This document shows positions 8,923 through 17,944 of a DNA stretch of 51,355 nucleotides, one piece after another. The stretch covers positions 51,538-102,892 of the forward strand of contig PFCS01000042.1 of assembly GCA_002772895.1 (NCBI GenBank), read 5' to 3'. The stretch comes from Parcubacteria group bacterium CG10_big_fil_rev_8_21_14_0_10_36_14 (lineage in GTDB: Bacteria; Patescibacteriota; Patescibacteriia; GCA-002772895). The position numbers and the translations under genes were made by a program. The notes below the pieces were generated by a model that worked only from the letters and a program-made list of their open reading frames with translations, did not search any database and was not told the DNA's origin. The first letter of the stretch is position 1; the number at the start of each line of letters is the position of its first letter.

Positions 8923-8951
8923 TTGACATATCTCATAAAGTTTTTTAAGAT
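8923..8951 (+). promoter_or_regulatory. Promoter of the M29 aminopeptidase pseudogene
   Basis: TTGACA (8923-8928), 17-nt spacer, TAAGAT (8946-8951). It is followed by GGAAGGAGAG before the ATG at 8985. The expression signals look intact although the gene is broken. Confidence 0.7.
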
Positions 8952-8984
8952 AGTGTTAGTTTTTTTAGGGAAGGAGAGACGGAG

Positions 8985-10114
8985 ATGGATCCGAGAATCA
9001 GATAATTGGCAAAAAATCTTATCCAAAATTCTGTTTGTCTTAAGCCGGGTGAGAGATTGATGATTGATGCCGCTGGTTCCGACTCTTATCCATTGGTTGA
9101 GGCGCTGATTGACGAGGCCTATGCCGTGGGTGCAGAGCCATACTATCAGCTTGATTTTGAGTATGGAACGGATGCACGACTTTTGCGTGTATTTTTGCGC
9201 GGAGCAAATCAAGAACAGCTAAGATTTTATTCCGAGATTTTTTTGAGGTTCATTTTTCAATCCGATGCCTATATTCGTTTTTATGCTAAAAATAATGCTT
9301 TTGAAATGTCCGATGTTCCAGAAGAGAAAATGGCCGCTTTTAATAAGGTAATGAAAAAAGGCCTAGATTATCGTGTAGGCCAGACTCGTTGGTGCGTGCT
9401 TCGTTGGCCGACACCCTCAATGGCACAGTCCGCAGAAATGTCCACTGAGGCCTTTGAAGATTTTTATTTCAAATGCTGTTTGCTGAATTATGATAAGATG
9501 AGTAAGGCTATGGATCCTTTGGTTGAATTGATGAATAAAACAGATAGAGTCAGAATCGTCGATCCTAGAACTGATTTGAATTTTTCAATCAAAGGAATTC
9601 CGGCAATAAAATGTGATGGGAAATTAAATATTCCCGATGGCGAGGTTTACACTGCGCCAGTTCGCAATTCGGTGAATGGGACGCTTTATCATGTGCCGGT
9701 GACGATGTATGAGGTAGGAGATTTTCCGGAATATCTTTGGAATTTAAAGAGGGAAAGATTGTGAGCGCTTCTTGTGGGCAAGGAGGCGACGAAGATCTCA
9801 ATGTTATTTTAGATAGAGACGATGGCGCGCGTTATATTGGCGAGTTTGCTCTTGGCGTCAACCCATATATTCTAAAGCCGATGATGAGTATTTTGTTTGA
9901 TGAAAAAATTTCCGGCTCGTTTCATTTTACTCCGGGCGATAGTTATGACGATGCGCCGAATGGGAATAAATCAACTGTTCACTGGGGCATAGTTTCGGTC
10001 CAAACGCCGGAATACGGGGGAGGAGCGATTTTGTTTGATGATGTCCTTATCCGTAAAGACGGACTATTTGTTCTTCCAGAATTGTTTTGTTTGAATCCAA
10101 AAAATTTGAAGTAA
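8985..10114 (+). pseudogene. M29 family aminopeptidase, broken by an early stop and a frameshift
   Basis: The full reading (about 376 codons, right for M29) starts at ATG 8985 with a good SD: MDPRIR, then TAA at 9003-9005, then LAKNLIQNSVCLKPGERL. CAA (Gln) would be the simplest ancestral codon. The frame runs to 9764 but loses homology after GDFPEY near 9731-9737. The family sequence resumes in frame +2 as [12 protein letters not shown] and continues to [15 protein letters not shown] single missing base near 9733 explains this. The metal-ligand region reads STVHWG, where M29 enzymes usually have H-x-D, a possible third lesion. A TTG at 9006 could restart translation after the stop, but the frameshift would still truncate the product. 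Metagenome consensus errors are the alternative explanation. Confidence 0.85.
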
Positions 10115-10125
10115 TCTTTAAAAAA

Positions 10126-10149
10126 CTCCGCTTACGCGGAGATTTTTTT
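10126..10149 (+). terminator. Terminator after the M29 pseudogene
   Basis: CTCCGC (10126-10131), loop TTAC, GCGGAG (10136-10141), then seven T. Confidence 0.8.
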
Positions 10150-10161
10150 ATAACAAAAAAA

Positions 10162-11442
10162 TTAGACTATATTTTTACAAGCAGTATAAATATTTTCAAA
10201 AAGAAGAGGAATATTTTTTAAATTAACGCTTGAAAAAGCGATTCTTATACAGCCTGAAGTAGTTACGACCCCAGTATCATAATCCAATAATAATTTTTTT
10301 CTAACTTTTTCAATATCTATATTTTTATTCAATTCCAAGCACATAAAATATCCGGAATTAAACGGTAATGCGTTAAAGTACTCATTAAATTTAGGATTTT
10401 TTAGAACTTCTTTTATCGCGTTATATCTTAATTTTAATATTTCTTGTTTTTCTTGTTTTTCTTGTGAATAGTCAGGAGAGTTTAATGATTTTAGCACTAA
10501 ACTTTGAGAAAGGTTGGAGACGTTAGATATATTTCTTGCTACCGTGCCAACTATTTTTTCTTCTAAGGCTTTACATACACTTTTGGTCATTCCTTTATAG
10601 CCAAAAGTTAAAAATCCCACGCGTAATCCCCAAGCAAAATTTTCTTTTGTTGCCCCGTCTATTTTTATTGCTAAAATATTTTCATGAATATTGGAGAGAG
10701 GAGCAAATAATGATTCTTTATAAACATTATCTTCATATGTCAATCCAAAATAAGCATCATCGCAAACGGCCAATATTCTGTCGCCCATGTCTGCCCGTTT
10801 TTTTATAATTTCAAGTATTCTTTGGACCTCCTTATTGGTAGGAGAATATCCGGTTGGATTATTTGGATAATTTAGGAGCAATATTTTTTTTCCAATGTTT
10901 TGACCGAATGCATCTTCAAGCGCATCAATATCTAACCCTCCTTCTGAAAATGTTTTGTATGATTTAAAAATTGGTTCTTGCGTGCTGAAAATAACATTGT
11001 AGTTACTCCATGACTTATCGCTTAATAAAATAATATCTTCTGGATCTATAAATAATTGCGCCGTAACGCTTACGCCGTGGGTTAGGGCATTAGTCACAAC
11101 GGGTGTACTTATGAGACTTTTTAATGAAGGATTTTTTTCATATATTGATTGTTGCCAAAGTTTCCTAAGTTCAGGTTTTCCAGGCATAGGCACATATGGA
11201 AAAATATCCTGAGGTTCCAGCAAAATATATTTAGTAATGCTTTTTAGATGCATGATAGATCCATCTTCCTCAAGGGCTATCCCAATTGTGGCATTAAGTT
11301 CTGTTTGTTTTGCCTGCAATGACTGCGCGAAGATACCTGTTTTTGAAAAATATGTTTTTTTTCCGGTTTCCGAAAGAAGCCCATAGATAAGCGGGCTCTC
11401 TTTTTTTATTATTTCATTTAGTTCCATCGCTTCTTTGTGCAT
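10162..11442 (-). CDS. PLP-dependent class I/II aminotransferase
   Basis: This 426-residue protein has the fold-type I aminotransferase signature. LLNYPNNPTGYSPT holds the conserved Asn/Pro loop and CDDAYFGLTYED the Asp and Tyr that hold the cofactor. KIDGATKENFAWGLRVGF contains the Schiff-base Lys, and a C-terminal Arg region follows (SGCIRIAFSS). Substrates are unknown; aspartate- or aromatic-type amino acids are plausible. No convincing SD is seen, and a start at the internal ATG 11427 is possible. It lies downstream of hup on the same strand but after a terminator, so it is probably a separate unit. Confidence 0.85.
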   Translation of the reverse strand: MHKEAMELNEIIKKESPLIYGLLSETGKKTYFSKTGIFAQSLQAKQTELNATIGIALEEDGSIMHLKSITKYILLEPQDIFPYVPMPGKPELRKLWQQSIYEKNPSLKSLISTPVVTNALTHGVSVTAQLFIDPEDIILLSDKSWSNYNVIFSTQEPIFKSYKTFSEGGLDIDALEDAFGQNIGKKILLLNYPNNPTGYSPTNKEVQRILEIIKKRADMGDRILAVCDDAYFGLTYEDNVYKESLFAPLSNIHENILAIKIDGATKENFAWGLRVGFLTFGYKGMTKSVCKALEEKIVGTVARNISNVSNLSQSLVLKSLNSPDYSQEKQEKQEILKLRYNAIKEVLKNPKFNEYFNALPFNSGYFMCLELNKNIDIEKVRKKLLLDYDTGVVTTSGCIRIAFSSVNLKNIPLLFENIYTACKNIV

Positions 11443-11504
11443 AGCAATATCTTATCATATCGAAGGCTTATTTAAAACTTTTTCTTTGATTTGGATAACA
11501 AAAA

Positions 11505-11525
11505 ATAGCCCGTAGGCTATCTTTT
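11505..11525 (-). terminator. Terminator of hup
   Basis: On the minus strand ATAGCC (11520-11515) pairs with GGCTAT (11510-11505), followed by TTTTTTG. It separates hup from the aminotransferase gene. Confidence 0.7.
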
Positions 11526-11527
11526 GT

Positions 11528-11932
11528 TTAATATTGATTTTCCTCTGTTGGCTTCTCGGTTATTTCTGCAGAAGTTTCCGGTAAAGTTTCAGCCATTTCG
11601 TTTTTTATAGTTTCATCTGAAGATGGATTTTCTGGCATTGGTGTTCGGTCGGAACGTTTCAAGGCATCTTTTAGATTTTTTCCAGGTTTGAATTTTGCTA
11701 CTTTTACACTTGGTATTTCTATTTGTTCTTTTATATTTCTTGGATTTACACCGATTCTACCTTTCCTTTTTCTGGAAGAAAATGCTCCAAACCCCGCTAT
11801 CGTAATATCTTCGCCTGCAATAAGACGTTCGGTTATAACGCGTGTAAGTTCTTCAAGCATTTTTTCTGTTTGAGCGCGCGAAACACCTCCTACGCGACCT
11901 GATAGTTCATCTGCCAACTGTTGTTTATTCAT
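11528..11932 (-). CDS. hup: HU-family DNA-binding protein with acidic tail
   Basis: This nucleoid-associated protein bends DNA as a dimer. Residues 1-90 are a normal HU (MNKQQLADEL; TERLIAGEDITIAGFGAFSS; GRIGVNPRN; the KFKPGKNLKDAL end). About 44 extra residues follow, rich in Glu, Pro, Ser and Thr (ending TEKPTEENQY), making 134 aa against the usual ~90. A disordered acidic tail is unusual for HU and could modulate DNA binding. It lies downstream of ymdB, with a 110-nt spacer holding a hairpin element. Confidence 0.92.
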   Translation of the reverse strand: MNKQQLADELSGRVGGVSRAQTEKMLEELTRVITERLIAGEDITIAGFGAFSSRKRKGRIGVNPRNIKEQIEIPSVKVAKFKPGKNLKDALKRSDRTPMPENPSSDETIKNEMAETLPETSAEITEKPTEENQY

Positions 11933-11944
11933 ATGATTAGCTTT

Positions 11945-12030
11945 TTTTGGAAAGTAACTATTTAGCCGGTTAGGATTTGTCCCGCAAAGCGAGACAGGAT
12001 AAAATCCTAAAAAGCTAAAAAGCTAAGTAG
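11945..12030 (-). other. Intergenic hairpin element upstream of hup
   Basis: The hup-ymdB spacer carries a hairpin in which TGTCTCGC pairs imperfectly with GCGGGACA around loop TTT. It is flanked by reiterated words (AGCTTTTTAGCTTTTTAGGA). Similar hairpin-plus-word elements precede infB, comEC, the peptide-binding protein gene and rplT. Confidence 0.45.
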
Positions 12031-12042
12031 CCACGATCCTTT

Positions 12043-12882
12043 TTATGTTATTACTTCTTCTAATACTTGTTGTATTTTTATTGTACGTAGTATTTTGGAG
12101 TTTGGCAAGTTTTTACCTAATTCTACATAAATACCCTGGATTACTGCAGGGCCATTTTCTAATAAGCTATGTTTTAATTTTATATTTTTTTTCATCATTG
12201 AAGAGACAACTTCTTCTTTATTATCTCCAATAACAGAATCACGTGCGCCACACATTCCTAGGTCGGTTATATATCCTGTGCCGTCAGGAAGTATCTGGGC
12301 GTCAGCTGTTGGAATATGCGTGTGCGTTCCCCACACAAGAGACGCTTTGCCATTTAGAGCCCAACCCATTGCGCGTTTTTCGGAAGTTGCTTCTGTATGT
12401 AAATCTAATAAAATGGCATCCACGGATTTCTTTTTGTATTCATCTAAAATTTTTAATGCGGCAGGAATTGGAAGAGTCACTTTGTCGGCTTCTCCTTTCA
12501 TAAAAACTCTACCCAAAATATTTATTACTAATATGCGTTTTCCGCCAGCTTTTATTATTTTGTGACCCTTTCCTGGTTTACGGTATATTTTTTTATAATT
12601 TGACGGGCGAATAATTATACTACGTAAGACGTTATCTTCCATAACGCGTTTAAATTCTATCTCTTTATTCCATACGTGGTTTCCAGTCGTAAAGAAATCT
12701 ACTCCGGCTTTATGCACTTCGTGTAAAGTTTTGGTTGTTACCCCAAGTCCGTGAGCGATATTTTCTCCGTTTGCGATTACTAAGTCGGGTTTATATTTTT
12801 TACGCAAATCCGAGAGCTTTTTTACAAGCGCTTTTCTTCCAACTTTTCCCATTATATCGCCGAGAATCAAAATTTTTAACAT
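12043..12882 (-). CDS. ymdB: YmdB-family metallophosphoesterase
   Basis: This 279-residue calcineurin-like phosphoesterase is of the YmdB/TIGR00282 type, known in Bacillus and Deinococcus as a 2',3'-cyclic nucleotide phosphodiesterase. The metal-binding motifs appear in order: GDIMGKVGR, NGENIAHGLG, TGNHVWN, LDLHTEATSEK and VWGTHTHIPTAD. Length is normal. It starts 27 nt after rny on the same strand, the same pairing as in Firmicutes. This supports a role linked to RNA decay or cyclic-nucleotide signalling. Confidence 0.92.
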   Translation of the reverse strand: MLKILILGDIMGKVGRKALVKKLSDLRKKYKPDLVIANGENIAHGLGVTTKTLHEVHKAGVDFFTTGNHVWNKEIEFKRVMEDNVLRSIIIRPSNYKKIYRKPGKGHKIIKAGGKRILVINILGRVFMKGEADKVTLPIPAALKILDEYKKKSVDAILLDLHTEATSEKRAMGWALNGKASLVWGTHTHIPTADAQILPDGTGYITDLGMCGARDSVIGDNKEEVVSSMMKKNIKLKHSLLENGPAVIQGIYVELGKNLPNSKILRTIKIQQVLEEVIT

Positions 12883-12909
12883 AATATATTGTGTTTCAAG
12901 TTACGTTAA

Positions 12910-14442
12910 TTATTTTGCGTATTCTATAATTCTTTTTTCTCTGATTACCATAACTTTTATTTCCCCAGGATATTTCAAATCAGCTTCAATCTGGTTGGCA
13001 ATATTTTTTGCCAGCTCATGAGCGGAGTAGTCGTCAATCTGGTCGGGTTTTACGAAAACGCGGATTTCCCGCCCTGCTTGTATCGCGTACGCTTTATCAA
13101 CGCCCTGGAATGCTTTTGCGATTCCTTCCAATTCTTCGAGACGTTTTACATATTGTTCAAAGCTGTCTTTTCTTGCGCCTATTCTTGCGCCGGAGATTGC
13201 ATCGGCGACTTTAACAATAACCGCTTCTAATGTCTTTGGATGATCTTCGTGATGTCCTAAGGCGATATAAGCGACATCTTCGGCGATTCCGAACTTCTTT
13301 AATATATTATACCCTATTTCCGGATGTCCACCTTGAATATCCTGATCCATTGCTTTTCCGATGTCATGTAATAATCCGCCTTTTTTAGCAATCGTAACAT
13401 CAGCGCCAAGTTCTTCAGCAAGCATAGTGGCTATGTTTGCAACCTCTATTGAATGTAAAAGAATATTCTGTCCATAACTGGTACGGAATTTTAGTCGGCC
13501 AACGATTTGCACTAATTTTTGATCAAAGCCCGTAAGCCCTAGTTTATAGAGAGCGTCTTCGCCGGCTTTAGTAATTTCTATTGCTAATTCTTTTTTAACA
13601 TTTTGAATAGTTTCTTCAATGCGCGCCGGTTGAATTCTGCCATCGGCAATAAGTTTATCTAATACGCGTTTTGCAAGTTGTCGTCTTATTGGGCTAAAAG
13701 ATGAGATTGTAATTACCTCAGGCGTTTCGTCAATTAGAATTTCTGTTCCGGTAAGTTGTTCAATAACTTTGATATTCCTACCTTCTTTTCCGATTATTCT
13801 TCCTTTCATTTCATCGCTAGGTAAATCAACGTTTATAGTTGTTGATTCTGCAACTACCGAACCGGCCATTCTTTCTATAACCGGCATAAGCACTTCTCGT
13901 GCTTTTTTTTCAAGCTCTTCGGAATTCTGATTTTCTAATTTTTTGCGAAGCGACATCAGCTCTTCCCCGCTGTCTTTAGAAACCAAATCCATAAGCTCGT
14001 GCTTTGCCCCTTCCGGAGAAAGGCCGGCAATCTGCTGAAGTTTTTTTATTTCTTCGTCGCGGAGATTTTGTATTTCTTTTTTTACTTCTTCAAGGCGTGT
14101 TGCCTTTTCCAGAAGCTTTTGCTGTTTTTCTTGAAAGTCCAAAAGTTTTTGATCAAAAACACTTTCGCGATTTTCCAGGCGTTTTTGGAGGTTTTGGATT
14201 TCTTTGCGTCTTAATGACTCATCCTTCTTGGTGTCGTCGATGAGCTTAAGGGCTCTTTCTTTTACTTTGACAAGATATTCCTGTCCTTTATTTTTTGCTT
14301 CGGTTAGGATTTTTTCTGCTTTTATTTCAGCAGAGCCAACTTGTCCTTTGGCAATGAGTTTATGAAGATAATAGCCAACTGCAAATCCTACAATCGTACC
14401 GAAGACTGCTACGGCTAAAATCAAAATAATTGCTGTTTGCAT
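12910..14442 (-). CDS. rny: Ribonuclease Y
   Basis: This membrane-anchored endoribonuclease initiates mRNA decay. Its 510 residues show an N-terminal transmembrane helix (about 4-27), a long Lys/Glu coiled coil (about 30-185) and a KH domain (GRIIGKEGRNIKVIEQLTG, near 215). An HD domain follows with HSIEVANIATMLAEELG and LLHDIGKAMD, then GHHEDHP. All catalytic motifs are intact and the length is normal. It is the first gene of rny-ymdB. No SD precedes the ATG. Together with RNase J (38867) it gives the cell both decay nucleases. Confidence 0.96.
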   Translation of the reverse strand: MQTAIILILAVAVFGTIVGFAVGYYLHKLIAKGQVGSAEIKAEKILTEAKNKGQEYLVKVKERALKLIDDTKKDESLRRKEIQNLQKRLENRESVFDQKLLDFQEKQQKLLEKATRLEEVKKEIQNLRDEEIKKLQQIAGLSPEGAKHELMDLVSKDSGEELMSLRKKLENQNSEELEKKAREVLMPVIERMAGSVVAESTTINVDLPSDEMKGRIIGKEGRNIKVIEQLTGTEILIDETPEVITISSFSPIRRQLAKRVLDKLIADGRIQPARIEETIQNVKKELAIEITKAGEDALYKLGLTGFDQKLVQIVGRLKFRTSYGQNILLHSIEVANIATMLAEELGADVTIAKKGGLLHDIGKAMDQDIQGGHPEIGYNILKKFGIAEDVAYIALGHHEDHPKTLEAVIVKVADAISGARIGARKDSFEQYVKRLEELEGIAKAFQGVDKAYAIQAGREIRVFVKPDQIDDYSAHELAKNIANQIEADLKYPGEIKVMVIREKRIIEYAK

Positions 14443-14648
14443 ACATGTTTTACAGCAAAATGAAAAGAGGATTCTCTGAATCTCTAGAATCTGTATTTTT
14501 TGTGATAGATTGTGAGATTAAAGGTAAAATTAGCGAATTAATCATATAAATCCATTACAGCAATTTGGTGGAATGCTCTTTTTTTGCTTTAAAATATTAA
14601 TTTAAATACAATGATACTGTACCATAAATATTAAAGTTTGGCAAGACC

Positions 14649-14676
14649 TTGACTTTTTGGCAGATTTTATTATATT
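14649..14676 (+). promoter_or_regulatory. Promoter of the 26-codon unit
   Basis: TTGACT (14649-14654), 16-nt spacer, TATATT (14671-14676). It lies only a few nt upstream of AAAGGAGG, so the leader would be very short but would still contain the SD. Confidence 0.6.
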
Positions 14677-14694
14677 TATTAAAGGAGGACGAAA

Positions 14695-14775
14695 ATGTGG
14701 AAAATCAAACTCGGGTTTCTTCTGAAGATTTGGGATGAGATTTTGAAAAATTTGTCTTTCAACGTATATAAATAA
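14695..14775 (+). CDS. 26-aa amphipathic micropeptide
   Basis: ATG at 14695 follows a near-perfect SD (AAAGGAGGACGAAA-ATG) and opens a 26-codon frame ending at TAA 14773. The product starts MWKIKLGFLLKIWDEIL and ends KNLSFNVYK. It is a short, Lys-rich, Leu/Ile/Trp/Phe-rich amphipathic segment, suggesting a membrane-active or membrane-associated peptide. It has its own promoter and its own terminator 4 nt after the stop, isolated between divergent rny and convergent truB. The function is unknown. The small size means a chance ORF is possible, but the three coordinated signals argue against that. Confidence 0.6.
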   Translation: MWKIKLGFLLKIWDEILKNLSFNVYK

Positions 14776-14779
14776 AAAA

Positions 14780-14802
14780 CTCCGATTAATGTCGGAGATT
14801 TT
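14780..14802 (+). terminator. Terminator of the micropeptide unit
   Basis: CTCCGA (14780-14785) and TCGGAG (14792-14797), followed by ATTTTT. It may also serve truB from the opposite side. Confidence 0.7.
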
Positions 14803-14824
14803 TAATATAATTTTTTTAAGTAAA

Positions 14825-15508
14825 CTATTTTTGAAATAAGCATTTTTCCCAATTATCCCTAGTTATTTTTTTTAGCTCATTAGCGCGAGTGAGGTTGTAG
14901 TCTCCAATTGATGTTCTTTCTAATTCTTCCAAATATGCTCCGCATCCAAGTTTTTTTCCGATATCATATGCGAGCGCGCGGATATATGTGCCGGAGGAAA
15001 CGCGGGTTTCTATTTTCAGATACGGCCACTTATAATCAAGTATCTTTATGTATTCAATATCTATATCAACCGGTTCACGCACAATTTCTTCGCCCTTCCG
15101 CGCCAGTTCATATAATTTTTTTCCACCTACTTTTTTAGCGGAGAACATCGGTGGAATTTGTTTTTGTTTACCCTCAAACTCTTTCAATATTTTTTCAATT
15201 TCTTTACTCCCTAATTCTTGATTCATCATTCCTGATTCCTGGATATTTCCCGTTTTATCATATGTATCCGATATTGCTCCGAGATGAAGTTTTGCTAAAT
15301 ATACTTTGTCTTGCTTTACGAAGCGGGAAATATTTTTAGTCGCCTCTCGTCCGACAGCTATAATTAAAAGTCCGCTGGCAAATGGATCCAACGTTCCTGC
15401 ATGACCTATTTTTCTTATTCCTGTAATACGTCTTAGCTCATCAATAACATCGTGTGACGTGGGTCCGGACGGTTTATCTATAAGTAAAAATCCGCTATTA
15501 ATGCTCAT
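14825..15508 (-). CDS. truB: tRNA pseudouridine-55 synthase
   Basis: This 227-residue protein makes pseudouridine 55 in the tRNA T-loop. The N-terminal GFLLIDKPSGPTSHDVI, the catalytic-Asp motif GHAGTLDPFASGLLI and the SSGTYIRALAYDIGKKLG segment are all present. It is shorter than E. coli TruB (about 314 aa) because most of the C-terminal PUA-like part is absent, as is common in reduced genomes. It is divergent from infB. No SD is seen. Confidence 0.94.
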   Translation of the reverse strand: MSINSGFLLIDKPSGPTSHDVIDELRRITGIRKIGHAGTLDPFASGLLIIAVGREATKNISRFVKQDKVYLAKLHLGAISDTYDKTGNIQESGMMNQELGSKEIEKILKEFEGKQKQIPPMFSAKKVGGKKLYELARKGEEIVREPVDIDIEYIKILDYKWPYLKIETRVSSGTYIRALAYDIGKKLGCGAYLEELERTSIGDYNLTRANELKKITRDNWEKCLFQK

Positions 15509-15612
15509 ACTTGATTTTTATGCTATAATAATGTAGTGTAAGAAGCATATAGCGTTTAGTGAGGCAAGGAATGCACTAATTAACTAACCGCTAGTTGCTA
15601 ATAGCTATTATT
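15509..15612 (+). other. truB/infB spacer with hairpin element
   Basis: A TATAAT lies at about 15521-15526, read toward infB. It is followed by a hairpin (TAGTG...GCA with TGC...CACTA, about 15557-15577) and AT-rich reiterated words (CTAATTAACTAACCGCTAGTTGCTAATAGC) up to the ATG. There is no SD. Confidence 0.4.
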
Positions 15613-17592
15613 ATGAATATATCAGAACTTTCTAGAAAATTAAAGGTAGATCCAAATCGTCTGCGTGGAATGCTCCCGCAGATGGGTTTTGATATTGGTA
15701 GAAAAGCCATAAAGATTGATGATAGAACAGCTCACCATATTATAAATAATTGGCGTACTCTTTTTCGTGAATGGGAATTAGAATATGTAAAAACAGAAGA
15801 AGACGAGCAAAAGACAGAACTTGCGCCTGAAGAAAAAAAAGAAATAAGAATACCAAAAATTATCACTGTCAGAGAATTTGCAAATAGAATAGACACGCCT
15901 ATAAATAGTTTAATGAAAATATTGATGAAAAACGGTATTTTGGCATCATTGAATGATAAGATTGATTTTGATTCCGCTATGATTATTGGAGATGACCTTG
16001 GCTGGAAAGTTTTGCCGTTAGAAGGAGATCTGGAACTTGAATCGGGAAGCGAAGAAACTATCCGCGAAACGGTTAAGAAAAGCGGAAATACTACCGAAAG
16101 GCCACCGGTTATTGTTGTTATGGGTCATGTTGATCACGGAAAAACAAAAATTTTAGATTCAATCCGAAGTACAAATGTTATGGAGGGCGAAGCTGGTGGA
16201 ATCACACAGCACATCGGCGCATATGAAGTAGAAAAAAATGGAAGAAATATAACATTTATCGATACTCCCGGGCATGAAGCTTTTACTGCGATGCGTTCTC
16301 GTGGAGCAAAGATTGCCGATATTGCGATAATAGTTGTTGCTGCCGACGACGGTGTTCAGCCTCAAACTCGCGAAGTAATAGATATCGTTAATGCCGCCAA
16401 GATACCATTTGTTGTTGCTATAAATAAAATAGACAAAGAGTCGGCTGATCCGGAACGAGTAAAACGAGAACTCGCAGAATTAAATTTAATATCTGAGGAT
16501 TGGGGCGGAAAAACTATCTGTGTTCCTGTCTCAGCAAAAACAGGTCAGGGAATAGAAAATCTTTTGGACACCATTTTGTTTGTGGCAGATATGGAAAAAG
16601 AAGAACTTGTTGCTGACTCCAACGGAGAAGTTATAGCAAGTGTTATAGAATCACACATAGATAAATTTAAGGGCGTAGTTTCTACAGTCCTTATTCAAAA
16701 TGGCACATTGGTTGTAAATAATTATTTGAAAATAGGAAATGTTTTATATGGGAGAGTGCGTTCTATGGAAAATTGGAAGGGTGAAAAATTGGATAAAGCC
16801 AGACCTTCTGTCCCCGTTCGTATTTTGGGATTAAAGCTTGCCCCTGAAGTAGGTGATGTTTTGCTTGCTACAGACAACACAAAAGGATTGGAAAGAGACT
16901 CAAAGCGCCAAGAATCCGGTAGACCGTTTGACCTCGCGTATGAAAAAAATACATCCGAAGATCATTCGGGAAAAGATATTCTAAAAATTATTTTGAAAAC
17001 AGACGTTTTAGGTTCTGCGGAAGCTTTGCTCGGATCTTTGGAACAATTTAAACATTCCAAAGTTGGTATAAAGGTTATTCATAGCGGATTAGGAAACATA
17101 ACAGAGGCTGATATTGATAGAGCTTTTTCGGGAGACGCTATCATTTATGGATTTAATGTCCGTATGGATGCTAAAATGGAAGAGGCCGCGCGCGAAAAAA
17201 ATGTGGAAACAGAAACCTATCAAATAATTTACGATTTATTAGATTCAATCAAAGAACGCCTCCTAAAAAAATTAGCCGGTGAAGTAAAAAGAGTGGATTG
17301 CGGAAAACTGAAGGTTTTAGCAATATTCAAACGCGACAAAGACGGTCAAATTATTGGAGGAAAAGTAATTGAAGGAAAAATAATAAATGATTCAAAATTT
17401 GATTTAATGAGACAAAATGTTAAAATTGACGAAGGAGAAATAGTCCAGCTCCAATCAGGCAAACAAGACGTTGGAGAGGTTGTAAATCCTAATGAATGTG
17501 GTATGAAAGCAAAGATTGGACACGAAATTAATGAGGGTGATATACTACTTGTATACAAAGAAGAGTTTGAAAAAGTAAAGATAGAATTGTAA
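15613..17592 (+). CDS. infB: Translation initiation factor IF-2
   Basis: This GTPase brings fMet-tRNA to the 30S subunit. The GTPase motifs appear in order from about residue 170: [22 protein letters not shown] and a SAKTGQG loop. IF-2 domains II-IV follow and end at [20 protein letters not shown]. Two short N-terminal IF2_N-like helical modules ([31 protein letters not shown]) precede the G domain. The open frame extends 6 codons upstream from a TTG, but ATG 15613 fits the family start (659 aa). trxA and trxB follow closely. Confidence 0.96.
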   Translation: MNISELSRKLKVDPNRLRGMLPQMGFDIGRKAIKIDDRTAHHIINNWRTLFREWELEYVKTEEDEQKTELAPEEKKEIRIPKIITVREFANRIDTPINSLMKILMKNGILASLNDKIDFDSAMIIGDDLGWKVLPLEGDLELESGSEETIRETVKKSGNTTERPPVIVVMGHVDHGKTKILDSIRSTNVMEGEAGGITQHIGAYEVEKNGRNITFIDTPGHEAFTAMRSRGAKIADIAIIVVAADDGVQPQTREVIDIVNAAKIPFVVAINKIDKESADPERVKRELAELNLISEDWGGKTICVPVSAKTGQGIENLLDTILFVADMEKEELVADSNGEVIASVIESHIDKFKGVVSTVLIQNGTLVVNNYLKIGNVLYGRVRSMENWKGEKLDKARPSVPVRILGLKLAPEVGDVLLATDNTKGLERDSKRQESGRPFDLAYEKNTSEDHSGKDILKIILKTDVLGSAEALLGSLEQFKHSKVGIKVIHSGLGNITEADIDRAFSGDAIIYGFNVRMDAKMEEAAREKNVETETYQIIYDLLDSIKERLLKKLAGEVKRVDCGKLKVLAIFKRDKDGQIIGGKVIEGKIINDSKFDLMRQNVKIDEGEIVQLQSGKQDVGEVVNPNECGMKAKIGHEINEGDILLVYKEEFEKVKIEL

Positions 17593-17611
17593 TTTATAAA
17601 AAAATAAATTT

Positions 17612-17932
17612 ATGCTAAAAGATGTCACAACAAAAAATTTTAAACGCGAAGTTTTAGAGGCTACAAGGCCGGTACTTATTGATTTTTATGCTGAATGGTG
17701 CGGGCCATGCAAGATGATGTCCCCGGTTGTTGATGAAATAGCAGAAGAAATGAAAAAGGATCTCAAAGTTTTTAAAATCAATATTGAAAAAGAAGAGGAT
17801 CTAGCCAGTAAATATGGAATAATGTCTATACCAACTTTTCTAATTTTTAAAAAAGGAAAAGTTATAGAACAAATAATGGGAGCAATGGCAAAAGATAGAT
17901 TGGAAAAGACTATAAAAAAAGCAATAAAATAA
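17612..17932 (+). CDS. trxA: Thioredoxin
   Basis: This 106-residue thioredoxin has the active site EWCGPCKMM and the cis-Pro loop MSIPTFLIF, both intact, and normal length. It is a cytoplasmic disulfide reductant and follows infB by 19 nt. Its reductase starts 12 nt downstream, so trxA-trxB form a working pair. Confidence 0.96.
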   Translation: MLKDVTTKNFKREVLEATRPVLIDFYAEWCGPCKMMSPVVDEIAEEMKKDLKVFKINIEKEEDLASKYGIMSIPTFLIFKKGKVIEQIMGAMAKDRLEKTIKKAIK

Positions 17933-17944
17933 TTTATCGGCGAT

